Below are positions 1 to 7,061 of a stretch of DNA of 37,629 nt, in pieces. Position numbers and translations under genes: made by a program. Source of the DNA: Kiritimatiellia bacterium (GTDB lineage Bacteria; Verrucomicrobiota; Kiritimatiellia; RFP12; UBA1067). Where the stretch lies: positions 1 to 37,629 of the forward strand of contig JAFXTB010000157.1 in assembly GCA_017525225.1 (NCBI GenBank), written 5' to 3'. A model generated the notes under the pieces. That model had not been told where the DNA came from and did no database searches. It saw only the letters and a list, made by a program, of their open reading frames with translations. Numbering within the stretch: the stretch's first letter is position 1; each line of letters starts with the position of its first letter.

Positions 1-102
1 ATAGCAGTATTCGTTGATGCCTGGCCCGAGCTCGTCGTGAACGGAATGCAGTGCGCCTACAATGTCATAGACGTGGTTTTTCAATTCCGCTGCATCTTTC
101 AT
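1..102 (-). CDS. GxxExxY family protein, 5' part only
   Basis: The first 34 codons are present and the gene runs off the left edge. The peptide begins MKDAAELKNHVYDIVGALHS and continues into HDELGPGINEYCY. The signature G-x-x-E-x-x-Y is visible as GINEYCY, preceded by the family's usual H-x-x-LGPG. These are small proteins (about 120-130 aa) with a PD-(D/E)XK nuclease-like fold and no firmly established function; they are often multicopy in Bacteroidota, Planctomycetota and Verrucomicrobiota. The start is supported by AAGGAG five bases upstream of the ATG. A possible extended -10 lies at 132-140. It is divergent from the kinase operon at 372. Confidence 0.8.
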   Translation of the reverse strand, partial: MKDAAELKNHVYDIVGALHSVHDELGPGINEYCY

Positions 103-131
103 GGAGTCTCCTTCACGGCTGTGGTGGCGCA

Positions 132-140
132 ATCATATCA
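132..140 (-). promoter_or_regulatory. Possible extended -10 for the GxxExxY gene
   Basis: The minus strand reads TGATATGAT, one base from the TGATATAAT element seen before other genes here. Predicted start of transcription is near 125, giving a leader of about 23 nt that contains the AAGGAG ribosome site. No clear -35 box is visible. Confidence 0.3.
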
Positions 141-172
141 GAAATCCATCGAAGACGATATGCAGAAGGCAG

Positions 173-199
173 AAAAAGCGCGGGCGAGTTAGCCCGCGC
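173..199 (-). terminator. Rho-independent terminator, minus strand, no obvious upstream gene
   Basis: Perfect 8-bp stem GCGCGGGC / GCCCGCGC (178-185 and 192-199) with a 6-nt loop, followed on the minus strand by five T residues (177-173). It terminates leftward transcription, yet it lies upstream of the GxxExxY start at 102 and no minus-strand gene precedes it within the gap. See the finding on a possible small RNA. Confidence 0.65.
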
Positions 200-308
200 A
201 CCTCTCTCAAAGTTGTTTTTACCAGTTGTTCTGGTTGTTTCCAAAACTCAATACGCATGGGTGAATTACGCAGATGCGCCCAGAAATCCCGCGGAAGAAT
301 CTTCAGAC

Positions 309-337
309 TTGCTTTTACGCGGAAAAAACGCTATACT
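309..337 (+). promoter_or_regulatory. Sigma-70-type promoter of the kinase/regulator operon
   Basis: -35 TTGCTT (309-314), 17-bp spacer, -10 TATACT (332-337). Transcription should start near 344, about 28 nt before the kinase ATG. The -10 sits inside a 5-bp inverted repeat, CGCTA-TACTG-TAGCG (329-343), which could be an operator or chance. Confidence 0.7.
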
Positions 338-371
338 GTAGCGAAATTTCCCACCGGGAAGAAATGGCACG

Positions 372-1514
372 ATGAGACGCTTTTTCAACAAGGTCGCACA
401 GCATCTGGACAAACTGGATGTCGATGGCGTACGCGGGCAGTACAAAGGGCTCGCGGACGAGTTCGCGTTTCTTGAAGCCGTGCTACGGGCAATCGGCGAA
501 GGTGTGATAGTGACCTCTGGACGCGGCTCGATCGTGTACGCCAACCCGGCTGCGGAGAGACTCGCGCATTTCAAGTTCTCCGATGTCAAGGGCAAGCCGC
601 TCGCGAAGGCGCTGCCTGGCTGGGACTGGCAGGATCTCGTGGCGCCGCCCGCCACTGCGGACTGGACGCGTACCGCCTCGCGGGAAATCGAGCTTACATA
701 CCCGGAGAGGCGCATCCTCGAGATACAGTCCATGCCAAGCGACACCGCCACCGTGATAATGCTGCGCGACGTGACGCTCGCACATGCCCGGGAGAAGGAC
801 GCCCTTGAATCCGGCCGGATCGAGGCGATCCAGCAGCTGGCGTCAGGCGTGGCGCACGAGATAGGCAATCCTCTAAACGCCCTTTCGCTCAATCTCGATC
901 TGCTTGCCCGCGACCTGCGCCGGGAGCCGGACGACGCCCGGCGCAAGCGCCTTCTTGACGATGTGGAGACCGCCAAGCGCGAGGTAAGGCGCATCGACGC
1001 CATAAACCGCAGCTTCCTCACGGCGATCCGCCCCATCGCGCCCGTGCTGGCGCCCGGCTCGCTATCCGACCCGCTCAAGGCCACCCTGGCGGAGCTTGAA
1101 CGGTCCTTCGAGGACCGCAGCATACACGTGACGCTCGACCTTCCTAACGCGCTGCCGACCGTCCTGTTCGACTCGGGTCAGATGCAGCAGGTGTTCTTCA
1201 ATCTGATAAAGAACGCGATGGAGGCGATGAAGGACGGCGGGGCGCTCGCCATCGGGTTCGAGGTCACCGACGCAAGCGTGGGCGTTTCGTTCTGCGACAC
1301 CGGCGGCGGCATTCCGACCGCCGACCTCGCACGCATATTCGAGCCGTACCGCACCACGAAGGGAAGTTCGGGCAACGGCCTGGGGCTCATGATATGCCGC
1401 CGCATCGTGCGCGCCCATGGCGGCGAGATGGACGTCGAATCCAAGGAAGGCGAAGGCACTCGCTTCACGGTATGGATGCCGCGCATGGAAAAGAGAGTGA
1501 GACGACTGGCATGA
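372..1514 (+). CDS. Cytoplasmic sensor histidine kinase, NtrB-like (PAS-HisKA-HATPase)
   Basis: 380 aa, no signal peptide or membrane span, so a soluble kinase. A PAS domain covers about residues 35-135 (AIGEGVIVTSGRGSIVYANP). The HisKA H-box is ASGVAHEIGNPLNALSLNL with phospho-acceptor H162. The ATPase domain shows the N-box FFNLIKNAMEAM (about 275-286), G1 DTGGGI, F-box FEPYRTTK and G2 GNGLGLM. This arrangement is typical of NtrB/AtoS/ZraS partners of sigma-54 activators. The stop overlaps the ATG of the response regulator by ATGA, so the two are translationally coupled. What the PAS domain senses is not visible. A GGGAAG/GAAG site lies about 10 nt before the ATG; an ATG at 364 is out of frame. 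Confidence 0.9.
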   Translation: MRRFFNKVAQHLDKLDVDGVRGQYKGLADEFAFLEAVLRAIGEGVIVTSGRGSIVYANPAAERLAHFKFSDVKGKPLAKALPGWDWQDLVAPPATADWTRTASREIELTYPERRILEIQSMPSDTATVIMLRDVTLAHAREKDALESGRIEAIQQLASGVAHEIGNPLNALSLNLDLLARDLRREPDDARRKRLLDDVETAKREVRRIDAINRSFLTAIRPIAPVLAPGSLSDPLKATLAELERSFEDRSIHVTLDLPNALPTVLFDSGQMQQVFFNLIKNAMEAMKDGGALAIGFEVTDASVGVSFCDTGGGIPTADLARIFEPYRTTKGSSGNGLGLMICRRIVRAHGGEMDVESKEGEGTRFTVWMPRMEKRVRRLA

Positions 1515-2863
1515 AACCATCCATACTTGTCGTGGACGATGAAAAGAACACGCGCGAGCTGATGAGCCGCGCCCTTTCGGACGACTATGCCGTGACGACC
1601 GCCGCCGACGCGGAGCTTGCGCTGGAGGCCCTCAAGGCCGATCCATCCATCGTGCTGTTGCTTTCCGACATCCGCATGCCCGGGGCCAGCGGCATGGAGC
1701 TGCTGAAGGCCGCCAAGGCGATGCGGCCACAGCTGGCCTGCATACTCCTTACCGCGTATGGAACGGTCGACCAGGCCGTTGAGGCCATGAAGGACGGCGC
1801 CGACGACTTCATAATGAAGCCCGTCAACCTCGATCAGCTCGAGGCCCGTGTAGCCAAGGCGATGGAGACCTCCGCGCTGAAAAGCGAAGTCGCCGCCCTT
1901 CGCAGCCAGCTAAACGAAAAGTACGGTCTGGAGAACATAACGGGCGAATCGGACGCGATGAAGCGCGTGTTCCACCTCGTGCGACAGGCCGCCCCAACGG
2001 ACGCCACCGTGCTCATCCAGGGTCCCAGCGGCACCGGCAAGGAGCTGGTGGCGCACGCCATCCACAGCCTCTCGCCACGTGCCAGCGGACCCTTCATAGC
2101 CGTGCAGTGCGGCGCCCTGCCCGACACGCTCCTGGAATCCGAGCTCTTCGGGCACGAGAAAGGCGCATTCACCGGTGCCATCGCGCGCCAGATCGGCCGC
2201 TTCGAGGCGGCAGACCACGGTACCATCTTCCTCGACGAGATCTCCGAGATAAGTCCCGCCACGCAGGTGAAGCTGCTGCGCGCGCTGGAGACGCGCACCT
2301 TCACCCGCCTCGGCGGCACCGAGGCGATCAAGACCGACATCCGCATCGTGGCCGCCACAAACCGCGATCTGCGCGCCTATGTGGACGAAGGCAAGTTCCG
2401 CGAGGACCTGTTCTACAGGCTGAACGTGGTGGACATCACGCTACCGCCGCTACGCGAACGCCCTGGCGACATACCACTTCTGGTCTCGCGCTTCCTAGAC
2501 GAATTCTCGGCGAAAAAGGGCGGACTTGTCACCGGCATCACGCCGGCGGCCATGAAGTACCTTGAAGCCTGGCGCTGGCCTGGGAACGTTCGCGAGCTGC
2601 GCAACACCATCGAGAAGATGGTCGTGCTGTCATCGGGCGGCAAGCTGGATGTGGAGGATGTGCCGGAGCAGCTGCGCGCCGCAGGCAATCCGTCCGGTTT
2701 CTCGTCGGCCGGAACGCTTGGCGAGACTGAGAAGGCCAAGATACTGGCCACCCTCAAGGAGACCGGCGGCAACCGTACCCAGGCCGCCAAGCTGCTGGGG
2801 ATATCGCGCCGTACCATCTATCGCAAGCTGGATGAGTATGCCGCAGAAGGAGAAAAGATATGA
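1511..2863 (+). CDS. Sigma-54-dependent response regulator, NtrC family
   Basis: 450 aa starting at the ATG that overlaps the kinase stop; the longer open frame from 1394 lies inside the kinase and is discounted. The receiver domain has acidic pair D9/D10, phospho-acceptor D53 (LLLSDIRMPG), T81 and K103. The AAA+ domain has Walker A GPSGTGKE (171-178), the sigma-54 contact loop GAFTGA (218-223) and Walker B GTIFLDE (237-243). The C-terminus carries a Fis-type helix-turn-helix (TQAAKLLGISRRTIYRKL). It activates RNA polymerase-sigma-54 after phosphorylation by the upstream kinase. I saw no convincing -24/-12 sigma-54 promoter in the window, so its targets are probably elsewhere. The stop overlaps the next ATG by ATGA. 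Confidence 0.95.
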   Translation: MKPSILVVDDEKNTRELMSRALSDDYAVTTAADAELALEALKADPSIVLLLSDIRMPGASGMELLKAAKAMRPQLACILLTAYGTVDQAVEAMKDGADDFIMKPVNLDQLEARVAKAMETSALKSEVAALRSQLNEKYGLENITGESDAMKRVFHLVRQAAPTDATVLIQGPSGTGKELVAHAIHSLSPRASGPFIAVQCGALPDTLLESELFGHEKGAFTGAIARQIGRFEAADHGTIFLDEISEISPATQVKLLRALETRTFTRLGGTEAIKTDIRIVAATNRDLRAYVDEGKFREDLFYRLNVVDITLPPLRERPGDIPLLVSRFLDEFSAKKGGLVTGITPAAMKYLEAWRWPGNVRELRNTIEKMVVLSSGGKLDVEDVPEQLRAAGNPSGFSSAGTLGETEKAKILATLKETGGNRTQAAKLLGISRRTIYRKLDEYAAEGEKI

Positions 2864-3453
2864 GTTCCACCACACCTGGCATTAAAGGCTTTAAGGGCCT
2901 TATGGGCCTTGTAGGCCTCATTGCCCTGCTGGCTACTGGCGCGGAGAACGCGCCGCGGCCCGAGAACGGCATCCGCAAGATTGTGGTTCCCTGCACTCTG
3001 TGCGCAAGAAGCCCGGAAGGCAGAGGGCGGCTGAAGCTGCATCCTCCAGACCACGGCCAGCACAAGGGCTCCATCAACGCCAAGGACCATTGGGATGTGC
3101 GCATGGTTTGCCCGCTCTGCGCCGGCAAGGGCCGCCGCACCGTATACCGCCTAGAGCTGCAGCATACCCTGGACGATGTGCCGCCATGCCGCGTCTGCGG
3201 ATGGTCCGGCGTGGAGAAGTGCCGCAAATGCAAGGCCACCGGGCTGGTGGCCTGCAACGCGCGCGAATGCAAGAACGGATGGGTGGTCAGGAAGAACGAG
3301 GTTGGAAGCGGACGGACAAACCGCCACTATAACATGTCGGTGGAACCATGCCCCACATGCCAGGGCGTCGGTCGCGTGGTCTGCCCGGACTGCCGGGGCC
3401 TTGAAGGCACCCCCTGCCGCGCATGCAGCGGAATGGGAAGGAAGGTACGCTGA
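2860..3453 (+). CDS. Exported Cys-rich protein with DnaJ-type zinc-finger repeats
   Basis: 197 aa. Residues 1-28 look like a signal peptide or membrane anchor (GFKGLMGLVGLIALLATGA); its core is encoded by a 9-bp tandem repeat. The rest is a series of CxxC pairs: CTLC, CPLCAGKG, CRVCGWSG, CRKCKATG, CPTCQGVG, CPDCRG and CRACSGMG. These match the CxxCxGxG zinc repeats of the DnaJ cysteine-rich domain, but there is no J domain. Such repeats bind zinc and unfolded or thiol-containing protein; the function here is unknown. It is locked between an NtrC regulator (4-nt overlap) and a Ser/Thr kinase (1-nt overlap), so it probably belongs to the same signalling unit. Confidence 0.8.
   Translation: MSSTTPGIKGFKGLMGLVGLIALLATGAENAPRPENGIRKIVVPCTLCARSPEGRGRLKLHPPDHGQHKGSINAKDHWDVRMVCPLCAGKGRRTVYRLELQHTLDDVPPCRVCGWSGVEKCRKCKATGLVACNARECKNGWVVRKNEVGSGRTNRHYNMSVEPCPTCQGVGRVVCPDCRGLEGTPCRACSGMGRKVR
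2881..2925 (+). repeat. 9-bp tandem repeat, five units, in a signal-peptide coding region
   Basis: Units ATTAAAGGC, TTTAAGGGC, CTTATGGGC, CTTGTAGGC, CTCATTGCC, in frame with the gene at 2860 and encoding IKG-FKG-LMG-LVG-LIA. A related array lies at 26600-26671 in an unrelated gene. Confidence 0.75.
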
Positions 3454-4547
3454 TGGTCATAAAGATCAAACCGAAGGAAGCGCCGCCGAAGTATCTATTC
3501 GGCAAGGCCGCGCGCCAAGCCGCCAAGGCACACAGCGACAAGGCCGATACCGACACTCCCCTTCCCCCGCCGCATCCGCCGACGGCGCCGGGCTCGGCGG
3601 CCGCTATGCAGGCGGTGGATGGCGAGAATCTCACCCAGCGCATCACGCGCAAGCTCCAGGTGGCGCAGCCGCCCAACCTACCGTTCCTGCGCTTCGACGC
3701 GATCGCCGGCAAGGGCGGCATGGCGGTGGTGTGGCGCGCATGGCACAAGGAGCTGAAGCGCAACGTGGCGGTAAAGGTGATGAACAAGGAATTCGCGTCG
3801 TCCGGACAGGATATCCGCCAGTTCATGATGGAGGTGCGCACGATGACCGACCTCCACCACCCCGGCATCGTGCAGGGGTATGGCGCCGACTGCGTGGACG
3901 GACGCTACTACTTCATCATGGACTACGTCGACGGCTACACCTTCGGTTCGCTCCTGCACCGCAAGGCGCGCCTGCCGGAGATCGATGCGCTCATAATCGG
4001 CGAATCGGTGGCGGACGCCATGAGCTACGCATGGAACATGTTCAAGATCGTGCATTGCGACATCAAGCCCGAGAACATCATGGTGGACCGCGACGGCACC
4101 GTGAAGGTGACCGACCTCGGCCTCTGCCAGTCCACGGCCGCGATCAAGTCCGGCAGCCCCACCGACGAGGTCGTGGGCACGCCCGCATACATCTCGCCCG
4201 AGCAGATATACGGCGACTCGCAGTTTGACTGCCGGGCCGACATCTATTCGCTCGGTGCGACCCTGTACCACCTGACCACCGGCCGGATGCTCTTCCCTGG
4301 CCTTTCCAACGACGACGTGCTGCGGTCCCACGTGAATCCCGAATGCCAGGCTCCAGACCCCCGCCTGATAGCGCCGAATCTCACGGAAGGCTTCTGCAAC
4401 CTCCTATCGGGCATGCTCGTCAAGGACCGCAACTACCGCTACCAGACATGGGAAGACGTGTTCGCGACAGTGCAGGTGATCGAGAACGGCGGCACCGTGC
4501 CGCCGCTCGCCCCGAACATCGTGGCATCGGTCAGGATAGGAAGATAG
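3453..4547 (+). CDS. Eukaryotic-like Ser/Thr protein kinase (PknB family), soluble
   Basis: 364 aa. The ATG overlaps the previous stop (TGATG) and has AAGGAAGG upstream; an in-frame ATG at 3423 lies inside the zinc-protein gene. Residues 1-75 are a charged and Pro-rich leader. The kinase domain has Gly loop GKGGMAVV (86-93), lysine K108 in VAVKVM, helix-C E127, catalytic loop HCDIKPENIMV with D203 and N208, metal-binding D221 in a DLG rather than DFG motif, and GTPAYISPEQ. All catalytic residues are present, so it should be active. HCD in place of HRD puts it in the non-RD class. No transmembrane or PASTA domain, so it is cytoplasmic. Its substrate may be encoded in the same operon, but that is inference. 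Confidence 0.9.
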   Translation: MVIKIKPKEAPPKYLFGKAARQAAKAHSDKADTDTPLPPPHPPTAPGSAAAMQAVDGENLTQRITRKLQVAQPPNLPFLRFDAIAGKGGMAVVWRAWHKELKRNVAVKVMNKEFASSGQDIRQFMMEVRTMTDLHHPGIVQGYGADCVDGRYYFIMDYVDGYTFGSLLHRKARLPEIDALIIGESVADAMSYAWNMFKIVHCDIKPENIMVDRDGTVKVTDLGLCQSTAAIKSGSPTDEVVGTPAYISPEQIYGDSQFDCRADIYSLGATLYHLTTGRMLFPGLSNDDVLRSHVNPECQAPDPRLIAPNLTEGFCNLLSGMLVKDRNYRYQTWEDVFATVQVIENGGTVPPLAPNIVASVRIGR

Positions 4548-4549
4548 CC

Positions 4550-6022
4550 ATGTACAGAAACGGCCGTCCTGTCCGCCAGACATTCCCCCTCAACCTCATC
4601 ATCGACGACCGTCCCGTGCTCGTCGTGGGTGGCGGGCAGGTGGGGCTGCGCAAGGTCCGTTCCCTGCTGGACGCCGGCGCCAGGGTGGAGCTGGTCTCAC
4701 CCGATGCCGTGGCGGAGCTTGCGGAACTCGCCGCCAAATCCGAAGGACGCCTCGCATGGACGAAGCGCCCGTACGCCCCAGGCGACGCCGCCTGCCATTT
4801 GCTGGCCTTCGCCTGCACCGACGACAAGCATGTGAACAGGGCCGTCCTGGACGACGCGCGCAAGGCCCATGTGCCATGCTGCTGCTCCGACATGAACTGG
4901 CCGGACGGCGACTTCACCACGCCCGCCATCGCGCGGATGGGCGACACCCTCATCGCGGTGTCTACGTCCGGACAGTCCTGCCGGTCCGCGCGAGATGTAA
5001 AGGACGAGATCGTGGCCTGTCTCGGCGAGCGGCGCAACCTCCAGCTTACCGTACTCGGCACCTCCGACGCCCTGCTCTCCTCGCGCCGGCGTGCCCCCTT
5101 CCATCTGCCTGCCGCCGAACGCGACGCCGTAGGCCGTCTCGTGACGCGCGTCAAGGGCGTGCGCGAATTCTTCATCCTCAACACCTGCAACCGCGTGGAG
5201 CTGGCGGTCGTCTCCACGCCCGACGCCGACGTGATCGCCCTCCTGAAGCGCATCACCGGATTCGACCGCCTGGCCGATGGCGAATACTTCGCGCTCGGCG
5301 GATTCGAGGCGTTCAGGCATCTCGTGCGCGTCTGCGCCGGGCTGGAATCGTCGCTCCTCGGCGAGTTCCACGTCGTAAGCCAGATGAAGGACGCCTTCGC
5401 CGAGGCAGAGGAAAAGCATTGGAGCGGGCCGGCGATCCGCTTCACCGCCGCCGAGACGCTACGCGTCGCGAAGCTTGTCCGCCATGCCGTCGAAGGCCAA
5501 CTGCGCGTGGCGGAGATCGACCAGGTCGCCGTACGATACCTTTCAGTGCACGGCGGACTCGACGCCCACACCCGCGTCGTGGTTGTCGGCACGGGACGCG
5601 TCGGCACCGACGTAGTACGTGCGCTGTCGGCCCAGGGGCTGAACATCACGTGGATCTACCACAACCGCATCCCCACGCTTCTCGACGCCACCGATGGCCA
5701 TAAGGCCACCATAGTCCTTAAAGCACTCGACGAGCTTCAAGACGCGCTCAAGGACGCCGACATCGTCCTGAGCGCCGTGGATTCCGCAAAGCCGGTCGTC
5801 ACCGTGGAGATGATGGACGCCCTTTCCGACCGCAACGTGCTGATGGTGGATCTAGGCATCCCACGCAACATCGATCCCCATTTCGATGATTGCGGGCACG
5901 GGATAACGGTGGCCGATCTCGATGATCTCAAGCTATGGCATCGGGTGAAGACCGGTACCCTCAACGAGATCCTTGCGCGCGCGGACGAGGTGATCCGCAA
6001 TGAATACAAGGCCATGCTGTAG
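4550..6022 (+). CDS. hemA: Fused precorrin-2 dehydrogenase (CysG-N type) and glutamyl-tRNA reductase
   Basis: 490 aa. Residues 1-160 match the NAD-binding siroheme synthase module: dinucleotide loop VVGGGQVGLRK (25-35) and VSTSGQSCRSARDVK (137-151). Residues about 163-490 are glutamyl-tRNA reductase: catalytic-cysteine motif NTCNRVE (C213), GLESSLLGE, a second Rossmann domain beginning VVVVGTGRVGTDVV, and MVDLGIPRNIDP. HemA makes glutamate-1-semialdehyde, the first committed step of C5 tetrapyrrole synthesis; the CysG-N type module oxidises precorrin-2 to sirohydrochlorin. The start is the ATG 2 nt after the kinase stop; the upstream open frame lies inside the kinase gene. Joined HemA and CysG modules are known in clostridia, as I recall in the opposite order. 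No hemB, hemC or hemD is nearby. Confidence 0.9.
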   Translation: MYRNGRPVRQTFPLNLIIDDRPVLVVGGGQVGLRKVRSLLDAGARVELVSPDAVAELAELAAKSEGRLAWTKRPYAPGDAACHLLAFACTDDKHVNRAVLDDARKAHVPCCCSDMNWPDGDFTTPAIARMGDTLIAVSTSGQSCRSARDVKDEIVACLGERRNLQLTVLGTSDALLSSRRRAPFHLPAAERDAVGRLVTRVKGVREFFILNTCNRVELAVVSTPDADVIALLKRITGFDRLADGEYFALGGFEAFRHLVRVCAGLESSLLGEFHVVSQMKDAFAEAEEKHWSGPAIRFTAAETLRVAKLVRHAVEGQLRVAEIDQVAVRYLSVHGGLDAHTRVVVVGTGRVGTDVVRALSAQGLNITWIYHNRIPTLLDATDGHKATIVLKALDELQDALKDADIVLSAVDSAKPVVTVEMMDALSDRNVLMVDLGIPRNIDPHFDDCGHGITVADLDDLKLWHRVKTGTLNEILARADEVIRNEYKAML

Positions 6023-6032
6023 GCCGTAGAAG

Positions 6033-6302
6033 ATGAGGACCAGGGTCGCCAGAAGCTTCTGGGAGCGCACAAAGGGGCTCATAGGGGTCAAGTCGCTGGC
6101 ACCGGACGAAGGCCTCCTGATCGAGCGCTGCAACTGCATCCACACGATGTTCATGCGCTTCGCGATCGACGCCACTTTCATGGACGCCGAAGGCAGGATC
6201 GTCAAGACCGTGCGCAACATCCGCCCATGGCGTCTGTTCGTATGGGGAGGATGGCGGGCACGCAAGGTGCTGGAGACCGCGGCCGGTCAGGCGCCTTCCT
6301 GA
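6033..6302 (+). CDS. DUF192 family protein
   Basis: 89 aa, somewhat short for the family. It contains the hallmark stretch RTKGLIGVKSLAPDEGLLIE followed by IHTMFMRFAIDATFMDAEG and VRNIRPWR. DUF192 proteins are small beta-rich proteins of unknown function, often secreted, but no signal peptide is visible here. It starts 10 nt after hemA and probably ends the operon. Its last 16 bp overlap the convergent DUF975 gene, so there is no room for a terminator between the two. Confidence 0.8.
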   Translation: MRTRVARSFWERTKGLIGVKSLAPDEGLLIERCNCIHTMFMRFAIDATFMDAEGRIVKTVRNIRPWRLFVWGGWRARKVLETAAGQAPS

Positions 6303-7048
6303 AGATCGTCGAAAGATGTCGGCGCGCCAGTCGGACGATCGAGCAGATCCTCGTAGAACGCCGCGTTTGCGACATTCATGTAGGGCGAGATGAATACGAA
6401 CCCTGCCCCGAACGTGGCCAGGCACAGCAGGATCCAGCCGATGAAGGAGGCGTCAAGGCAGGCAAGCCGCCACTTGTGTCCCTTCATCATCCGCTTGGAT
6501 TCCGAGAGTAACTTGCAAGCCGACCAGTCGGGATGATCCGCCTTGAGGAAGAACGACAGGCGGTAGGAATAGAACGCCACGATCCCTGGGATGACCAGGA
6601 GCAGCGACCACAGCGCCACGAAGAACGACTGCAGCAGCATGAGCCAGCCGGTGGAGAGAAAACGTCCGAACCCGCTGAACACCTGCATCACGTGCGCGCC
6701 GTTGCGCATCATGGCCACGGCGAACAGCGCCCATCCAGCCTGGAGCACGCCGGCCATGAAGTTGGAGACGATGGCGCTGCATACCCTGAACCCTGGCGTC
6801 GTTATGTTCATCGGCATGTCCCGCAGCATGGCCGGCAGCTCAGGCGGGATGTCGATCCCATGCTTCGCCATGATGTACTTGCCGAGTGTGGTTGCCTCTA
6901 TGCCGCCGGTCCTAACGCCGATCTGTGTCAACAGCGACGATATGACCATGCCTGCCAGCCAGAACAGCAGGTAGGCCAGGACCGCCCGCAACCAGTTGCC
7001 CTCGCCAAGCTTGTTCCAGGCCCTCTCGCGTATTGTACGTGCGTTCAT
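6287..7048 (-). CDS. DUF975 family integral membrane protein
   Basis: 253 aa from the ATG at 7048, which has GGGAGA six bases upstream; an in-frame ATG at 7069 is less well placed. The N-terminus MNARTIRERAWNKLGEGNW is typical of DUF975. It has about five or six hydrophobic segments (AVLAYLLFWLAGMVISSLL; LMLLQSFFVALWSLLLVIPG; LDASFIGWILLCLATFGAGF), and the conserved VPGIVAFYSYRLSFF region appears as IPGIVAFYSYRLSFF. The function of the family is unknown. It begins 13 nt after pyrB and is probably cotranscribed with it. Its 3' end overlaps the DUF192 gene. Confidence 0.85.
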   Translation of the reverse strand: MNARTIRERAWNKLGEGNWLRAVLAYLLFWLAGMVISSLLTQIGVRTGGIEATTLGKYIMAKHGIDIPPELPAMLRDMPMNITTPGFRVCSAIVSNFMAGVLQAGWALFAVAMMRNGAHVMQVFSGFGRFLSTGWLMLLQSFFVALWSLLLVIPGIVAFYSYRLSFFLKADHPDWSACKLLSESKRMMKGHKWRLACLDASFIGWILLCLATFGAGFVFISPYMNVANAAFYEDLLDRPTGAPTSFDDLQEGA

Positions 7049-7061
7049 CCGAATCTCCCTT

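Noticed and set aside
200-260. Weak resemblance of AACTTTGAGAG (minus strand) to the region just before a 16S rRNA
   Set aside because: The match is about 11 bases and no rRNA sequence follows.
365-384. TGGCACG, like the -24 half of a sigma-54 promoter
   Set aside because: No TTGC -12 element at the right spacing. I found no complete sigma-54 site in the window.
266-1123. A 285-codon minus-strand frame that would supply a gene before the orphan terminator
   Set aside because: It is antisense to the PAS and HisKA domains of the kinase, Ser/Arg-rich, and stops about 70 bp before the hairpin with no plausible ribosome site.
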